Positions 7,760 to 11,418 of a stretch of 11,418 bases of DNA are shown in pieces. How positions within the stretch are numbered: position 1 is the first letter of the stretch; each line of letters starts with the position of its first letter. This DNA comes from an uncultured Agathobaculum sp. (lineage in GTDB: Bacteria; Bacillota; Clostridia; Oscillospirales; Butyricicoccaceae). The DNA is taken from NCBI GenBank assembly GCA_944380945.1, contig CALWJG010000040.1, positions 1 through 11,418 of the forward strand, read 5' to 3'. The position numbers and the translations under genes are program-made. The notes beneath the pieces are model-generated. The model searched no databases, was not told the DNA's origin, and was given only the letters and a program-made list of their open reading frames with translations.

Positions 7760-9931
7760 TTACTTCTGGCTGTCGTCTGTCTTGACCACCGCCTTTGTGC
7801 CCGTTGCCGTCACCGCTTTCTCTCCGGTCTTGGCGACGGCCTTTGTGCCCGTTGCGGCGACCGCCTTCTCGCCGGTTTTTGCAACGGCCTTTGTGCCGGT
7901 TTTGGCGACGGCCTTCTCACCCGCCTTGGCAGAAGCCTTGGCGCCGGTGGCCTTTGCCGTCTTTTTGGCAGCCTTGGCCTTCTTGTCAGCCGCCGCCTGC
8001 TTGGCAGCTTCGATCTCGGCCTTGGTGCGGCGCTTGGCGCGCGGCTTGCCCTTGAAGAACAGCACGCCGAAGCGCGGGATCGTGATGCTGATGGACTGCT
8101 CCTGCCCGTGCATGGGCTTTTTGCTGTCCGTCTTTACCTTGCCGTTGGTCACGCCGCTGCCGCCGAACTCCTGCCGGTCGGAGGAGAAGACCTCTTCCCA
8201 GGTGCCGGCGAACGGCACGCCGATGCGGTAGCCCTCCTGCAGCTCGGGCGAGAAGTTGACAACGACCACGATGTCGCTGCCGTCGGCCGCGATGCGGCGG
8301 AAGGCGATGGTGTTGTTGCGGTTGTCGTCGTGGCTGATCCACTCAAAGCCGCGCCAGTCGGTATCCTGCTCCCACAGCTGCGGGGTGGCGAGGTAGAAGT
8401 GGTTGAGCGCCTTGACGTAGGTCTGCATCTGCTTGTGCGCCGGATAATCGAGCAGCATCCAGTCCAGCCCGCGCTGGTAGGCCCACTCGGAGAACTGCGC
8501 GAACTCGCCGCCCATGAACAGCATCTTCTTGCCCGGGTGCGCGGCCATGTAGCCGAACAGCGCGCGCAGGCCGCCGAACTGGTTCTCATACGGGGGCGGC
8601 ATCTTGCCGATCAGCGAGCACTTGCCGTGCACGACCTCGTCGTGCGAGAGCGGCAGGATGTAGTTTTCGGAAAAGGCGTACATGAACGAGAAGGTGATCT
8701 TGTCGTGCATGTCCTTGCGGAAGAACGGGTCGGCCGAGCAGTAGCACAGCATGTCGTTCATCCAGCCCATGTTCCACTTGAAGTTGAAGCCCAGACCGCC
8801 GTCGTAGCCCGGCTTGGTGACCATCGGCCACGCGGTGGACTCCTCCGCGATCATCATGACGTCCGGATGGTCGGTCAGGATGAACTCGTTGAGCAGGCGC
8901 AGGAAGTCGATCGCCTCGAGGTTTTCGCGCCCGCCGTGGATGTTGGGGCGCCATTCGTTCTGGCGGTTGTAGTCCAGATAGAGCATGGAGGCGACCGCGT
9001 CCACGCGCAGGCCGTCCATGTGGAACTTCTCGATCCAGAACATCGCGGACGAGAACAGCAGGTTGCGCGTCGAGGTCTTGCCGTAGTCGAACACGCGCGT
9101 GCCCCATTCCTTGTGCTCCATCTTGAGCGGGTCGGCATATTCATAGAGGTGGGAGCCGTCGAACTCGACCAGACCGCAGCCGTCCTTGGGGAAGTGGGCG
9201 GGCACCCAGTCCATGATCACGCCGATGCCGGCCTGATGCGCCTTGTCGACCAGATACATCAGGTCCTTGGGCGTGCCGTAGCGGCTGGTCGCGGCGAAGT
9301 AGCCGATGACCTGATAGCCCCACGAGCCGTCGAACGGGTATTCGGTCAGCGGCATGAACTCGATGTGGGTGTAGCCCATCTCCTTGACGTAGGGCACGAG
9401 CTCGTCCGCCAGCTGGCGGTAGGAGTAGAAGTTGCCGTCCTCGTGCATCTTCCACGAGCCGAGGTGGCATTCGTAGATGTTGACCGGGTTGGAATACGGC
9501 AGGTGGTCCTTGCGCCACGCGAGCCACGAGGCGTCGTTCCACTCATAGCCCTCGATGTCGTAGGCCTTGGTGGCGTTGCCCGGGCGGGTCTCGAAGTGGA
9601 AGCCGTAGGGGTCGGATTTGTCGAACACATCGCCCGACTTGGCCCATACGCTGTACTTATATGCGGCGTATTCGGAGATATGCGGGATGAACTTCTCCCA
9701 GATGCCCTGCTCGTCGCGGACCATATAGTCCGCCTCGCGGTTCCAGCCGTTGAATTCGCCCATGACCGAGACCTTTTCCGCCTCGGGCGCGTAGACCCGG
9801 AACAGATAGCCCTGCTCGCCGTCCTGCGTGAAGGGGTGCGCGCCCATATATTCAAAGGCGCGGCAGTCCCTGCCCGAATAGAAAAGCTGGCTGCGCTTTT
9901 CACAGGCCGGCGATGCGGTTTTCTTCTTCAT
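7760..9931 (-). CDS. glgB: 1,4-alpha-glucan branching enzyme with a long Lys/Ala-rich C-terminal tail
   Basis: GlgB (GH13, 723 residues) cuts alpha-1,4-glucan chains and rejoins them as alpha-1,6 branches. Residues 35-125 form the CBM48-type N-terminal module. The GH13 barrel follows, with DWVPAHFP (241-248), DGLRVDAV (306-313, nucleophile D311), IAEEST (361-366, acid/base E363) and LSHDEVVHGK (428-437, D431). The C-terminal beta domain ends at about 626 with SISITIPRFGVLFFK, where Bacillus-type enzymes normally stop. The remaining 97 residues are an added basic tail: a probable helix rich in Lys, Ala and Glu (635-657), then 8-residue repeats of the form TG[TE]KAVAK (670-718). The start is the ATG at 9929-9931, with GGGAGAG (9939-9945) 7 nt upstream. 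An in-frame ATG at 10009 would add 26 residues but lacks a ribosome-binding site and the family's N-terminal pattern. It is the first gene of the glycogen operon. Confidence 0.96.
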   Translation of the reverse strand: MKKKTASPACEKRSQLFYSGRDCRAFEYMGAHPFTQDGEQGYLFRVYAPEAEKVSVMGEFNGWNREADYMVRDEQGIWEKFIPHISEYAAYKYSVWAKSGDVFDKSDPYGFHFETRPGNATKAYDIEGYEWNDASWLAWRKDHLPYSNPVNIYECHLGSWKMHEDGNFYSYRQLADELVPYVKEMGYTHIEFMPLTEYPFDGSWGYQVIGYFAATSRYGTPKDLMYLVDKAHQAGIGVIMDWVPAHFPKDGCGLVEFDGSHLYEYADPLKMEHKEWGTRVFDYGKTSTRNLLFSSAMFWIEKFHMDGLRVDAVASMLYLDYNRQNEWRPNIHGGRENLEAIDFLRLLNEFILTDHPDVMMIAEESTAWPMVTKPGYDGGLGFNFKWNMGWMNDMLCYCSADPFFRKDMHDKITFSFMYAFSENYILPLSHDEVVHGKCSLIGKMPPPYENQFGGLRALFGYMAAHPGKKMLFMGGEFAQFSEWAYQRGLDWMLLDYPAHKQMQTYVKALNHFYLATPQLWEQDTDWRGFEWISHDDNRNNTIAFRRIAADGSDIVVVVNFSPELQEGYRIGVPFAGTWEEVFSSDRQEFGGSGVTNGKVKTDSKKPMHGQEQSISITIPRFGVLFFKGKPRAKRRTKAEIEAAKQAAADKKAKAAKKTAKATGAKASAKAGEKAVAKTGTKAVAKTGEKAVAATGTKAVAKTGEKAVTATGTKAVVKTDDSQK
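7778..7934 (-). repeat. In-frame 48-bp tandem repeat encoding the GlgB tail
   Basis: On the plus strand, near-identical units begin GCCTTTGTGCC at 7791, 7839 and 7887, exactly 48 bp apart, giving about three copies. The flanking part (7778-7790) encodes a degenerate half-unit. Each 48-bp unit encodes 16 residues made of two related 8-residue halves (TGTKAVAK and TGEKAVAA types). The unit length is a multiple of three, so gain or loss of copies would change tail length without breaking the reading frame. Differences between copies are mainly at synonymous or Lys/Ala/Thr-changing positions, so the repeat is somewhat diverged rather than freshly duplicated. Confidence 0.9.
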
Positions 9932-9938
9932 AATGCAT

Positions 9939-9945
9939 CTCTCCC
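9939..9945 (-). promoter_or_regulatory. glgB Shine-Dalgarno that fixes the start at 9931
   Basis: GGGAGAG, preceded by a purine-rich stretch, sits 7 nt before the ATG at 9929-9931. The competing in-frame ATG at 10009 has no purine-rich site upstream (its upstream bases are CGGGCAAA). This decides the shorter protein beginning MKKKTASP. Confidence 0.85.
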
Positions 9946-10047
9946 TTTTTATTCCTCTTCCTGCCAAAACCAAAGCGGATGACGGCTTTTTTCCAGTTGA
10001 TTTGTACATTTTGCCCGATTTGGGCAGACACCTCTCACTTTAGTTGG

Positions 10048-10080
10048 GTATAGTATACATCAAGATGCAAAAAAAGTCCA
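10048..10080 (-). promoter_or_regulatory. Predicted promoter of the glgBCDAP operon with palindrome over the -10
   Basis: On the minus strand TATACT (10052-10057, 5 of 6 matches to the -10 consensus) lies exactly 17 nt downstream of TGGACT (10075-10080, 4 of 6 matches to the -35 consensus). Transcription would begin near 10045, giving a leader of about 114 nt before glgB. The -10 is embedded in an 11-bp palindrome, GTATA-C-TATAC (10048-10058), a possible repressor-binding site. The -35 lies in the 3' arm of the cinA terminator. I see no clear catabolite-repression (cre) site. The leader has only short stems, such as TGCCC with GGGCA at 10012-10026. Confidence 0.5.
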
Positions 10081-10109
10081 GCAATTTTACACAATCGCTG
10101 GACTTTTTT
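10069..10109 (-). terminator. Intrinsic terminator after cinA, symmetric
   Basis: GTCCAGC (10076-10082) pairs with GCTGGAC (10097-10103). The stem is extended by six A-T pairs outside (10070-10075 with 10104-10109) and by three pairs beyond one mismatch inside. On the minus strand the stem is followed by seven T (10075 to 10069). It lies about 75 nt after the cinA stop codon. The mirrored T run on the plus strand would let it terminate in both directions, though no plus-strand gene enters from the left. Confidence 0.9.
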
Positions 10110-10184
10110 AATCTGAATTTTGTTTGGTTTCAACATGGGCTGCTGGAAATTGCGTAGAAAACAGACAAAGTGACTGCTATCTGT

Positions 10185-11414
10185 TCAAAAAACCTTGCGC
10201 CGGATCAGATCGAGCGCAGTGGAGGCCGCCTGCATGCGGATGCGGTCGCGGCCGTTGGAGGAGCGCATTTTGCGGGTGAAGTGCTGTCCCTTGTACCACA
10301 CGCTGATGTAGACCAGACCGACCGGCTTGTCCTCCGTGCCGCCGTCCGGGCCGGCCACGCCCGTGATGCCCACGCCGATGTCCGCGCCGAGCGCGTGCGC
10401 CACGCCTGCGGCCATCTGCTCGGCCACCTCGGGGGAGACCGCGCCGGCCGTGTCGAGCGTATCCTTCCTGACGCCCAGCACGCGCATCTTGACCTCGTTG
10501 GCATACGAGCACACGCCGCCGAGGTAATAATCCGAGCAGCCGGGGATGTCGGTGATGCGCTTGGAGAGCAGGCCGCCCGTGCAGCTCTCGGCCACGGCGA
10601 GCGTCAGGCCGCGCTGGCGCAGGCCGTCGCCCACGACCTGCTCGAGCGAATCCACGTCCACGCCGTAGACGTCCTCGCCCAGCAGGCCGCAGATCTTTTC
10701 CACGACCGGCTCCAGCAGCTGCTCGCACTCCTCCGGGGTGTCCGCCTTGGCGGTCACGCGCGCGAAGCACTCCGAGGTCTTGGCATAGGGGGCGATGGTG
10801 GGGTTTTTGCTCTCGGCCATCATGTCGTGCAGGATGGTCTCCATGTTGCTCTCGCCCAGACCGAACACGCGGATGTTGCGCGAGACGATGCAGCCGCCCG
10901 CCAGCTTGTACAGGTAGGGCATCGCGCATTCCTTCCACATGGGGTTGCACTCGCGCGGGGGGCCGGGCAGCATGAGCACATGCTTGCCGTACGCCTCGAA
11001 CGCGCAGCCGGGCGCGGTGCCCCATTCGTTGACGAACACCGTGCAGCCCTCGGGCAGCCAGGCCTGCTTTTCGTTGTTGGGCGTCATCTCGCGGCCGATG
11101 TCGCGGAAAAAGGCGCGGATGCGGTCGAGCGAGGGCTGGTGCAGCGCCATTTTTTTGCCGAAAACGGCCGCGAGCGTCTCCTTGGTCAGGTCGTCCAGCG
11201 TGGGGCCGAGGCCGCCGGTGGTGATGATGATGTCCGCGCGGTCGCGCGCGGTCTCGACGACGTGGCGCAGGCGCGCCGGGTTGTCGCCGACCACGGTCTG
11301 GTAAAATACGTTGATGCCGAGTTCGGACAGGCCCTGCGAGATCAGCTGCGCATCCGTGTTGACGATGTCGCCCAGCAGGATCTCCGTGCCGACGGCGATG
11401 AGTTCTGCGTTCAT
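10185..11414 (-). CDS. cinA: CinA family protein: nucleotide pyrophosphatase-type domain plus nicotinamide-nucleotide amidase
   Basis: This is a full-length two-domain CinA (409 residues). The N-terminal half is the MoaB/MogA-like COG1058 domain, with VGTEILLGDIVNTD (8-21), TTGGLGPTLDDLT (65-77) and LPGPPRE (149-155). The C-terminal half is the PncC domain, with AESCTGG (275-281; S277 is the expected catalytic serine), GGVCSYANEVK (299-309) and GITGVAGPDGG (349-359). Known: PncC deamidates nicotinamide mononucleotide to nicotinate mononucleotide in pyridine-nucleotide salvage, and the N-terminal domain has ADP-ribose pyrophosphatase activity in studied homologues. The historical link to competence (cinA-recA) is regulatory and organism-specific. 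The ATG at 11412-11414 begins the conserved MNAELIAVGTE; only 4 bases upstream are visible, so its ribosome-binding site and promoter lie outside the window. A strong terminator separates it from the glycogen operon, so no functional link is implied. Confidence 0.95.
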   Translation of the reverse strand: MNAELIAVGTEILLGDIVNTDAQLISQGLSELGINVFYQTVVGDNPARLRHVVETARDRADIIITTGGLGPTLDDLTKETLAAVFGKKMALHQPSLDRIRAFFRDIGREMTPNNEKQAWLPEGCTVFVNEWGTAPGCAFEAYGKHVLMLPGPPRECNPMWKECAMPYLYKLAGGCIVSRNIRVFGLGESNMETILHDMMAESKNPTIAPYAKTSECFARVTAKADTPEECEQLLEPVVEKICGLLGEDVYGVDVDSLEQVVGDGLRQRGLTLAVAESCTGGLLSKRITDIPGCSDYYLGGVCSYANEVKMRVLGVRKDTLDTAGAVSPEVAEQMAAGVAHALGADIGVGITGVAGPDGGTEDKPVGLVYISVWYKGQHFTRKMRSSNGRDRIRMQAASTALDLIRRKVF

Positions 11415-11418
11415 TTTG

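Noticed and set aside
7778..7934. CRISPR-like repeat array
   Set aside because: The repeats are contiguous with no spacers, are coding and in frame with glgB, and encode Lys/Ala-rich peptide units. They are a protein-coding minisatellite.
9932..10009. 26-residue N-terminal extension of GlgB from an in-frame ATG at 10009
   Set aside because: There is no ribosome-binding site before it, and the sequence is AT-rich leader rather than conserved protein. The ATG at 9931 has a well-spaced GGGAGAG.
9932..10045. Riboswitch in the glgB leader
   Set aside because: The leader is about 114 nt, but only short stems of 4-5 bp were found and no known aptamer signature was recognised.
10083..10096. TAAAAT inside the loop of the cinA terminator as an alternative glg promoter
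   Set aside because: It lacks a plausible -35 and would place transcription start inside the terminator; the TATACT downstream has better spacing and a partner box.

Overview
The window is a chromosomal stretch from a GC-rich member of the Firmicutes, most likely a gut-type Clostridia of the Oscillospirales group. Three things suggest this. The gene order glgB-glgC-glgD-glgA-glgP matches the Bacillus subtilis glgBCDAP operon. GlgD, the degenerate partner of GlgC, is essentially a Firmicutes protein. Coding DNA is strongly GC-biased while promoters and intergenic gaps are AT-rich. The assignment below class level is inference. No sign of a phage, insertion sequence, CRISPR array, rRNA or tRNA was seen.

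All seven confident genes lie on the minus strand, so transcription runs from right to left. At the right edge is a complete cinA (10185-11414), followed by a strong intrinsic terminator (10069-10109). A predicted promoter for the glycogen operon overlaps the far side of this terminator, and a leader of roughly 110 nt leads into glgB (7760-9931). Then follow glgC (6483-7697), glgD (5339-6466, 16 nt after glgC), a 170-nt AT-rich gap with a second predicted promoter and a folded leader, glgA (3732-5168), glgP (1240-3687) and two tandem hairpin terminators (1174-1234). Downstream is a separate gene for a DUF368/PopT-family membrane protein (168-1076), closed by an intrinsic terminator (115-149). 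The first 114 bases hold no gene that can be called with confidence; they contain two perfect palindromes.

The five glg products form a nearly complete glycogen cycle. GlgC, with its non-catalytic-looking partner GlgD, makes ADP-glucose. GlgA polymerises it into alpha-1,4 chains and GlgB adds alpha-1,6 branches. GlgP releases glucose-1-phosphate by phosphorolysis. No debranching enzyme is encoded here. CinA (pyridine-nucleotide and damaged-nucleotide housekeeping) and DUF368 (undecaprenyl-phosphate recycling) look like neighbours outside the pathway.

Most of this is ordinary core metabolism, and I do not see a new multi-gene system. The most unusual element is in GlgB: after a complete enzyme of about 626 residues there is a 97-residue Lys/Ala-rich, histone-H1-like tail, much of it encoded by an in-frame 48-bp tandem repeat. 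Second is the glgA leader, where the Shine-Dalgarno sequence can be hidden in one of two competing hairpins, which could uncouple GlgA/GlgP output from GlgBCD.
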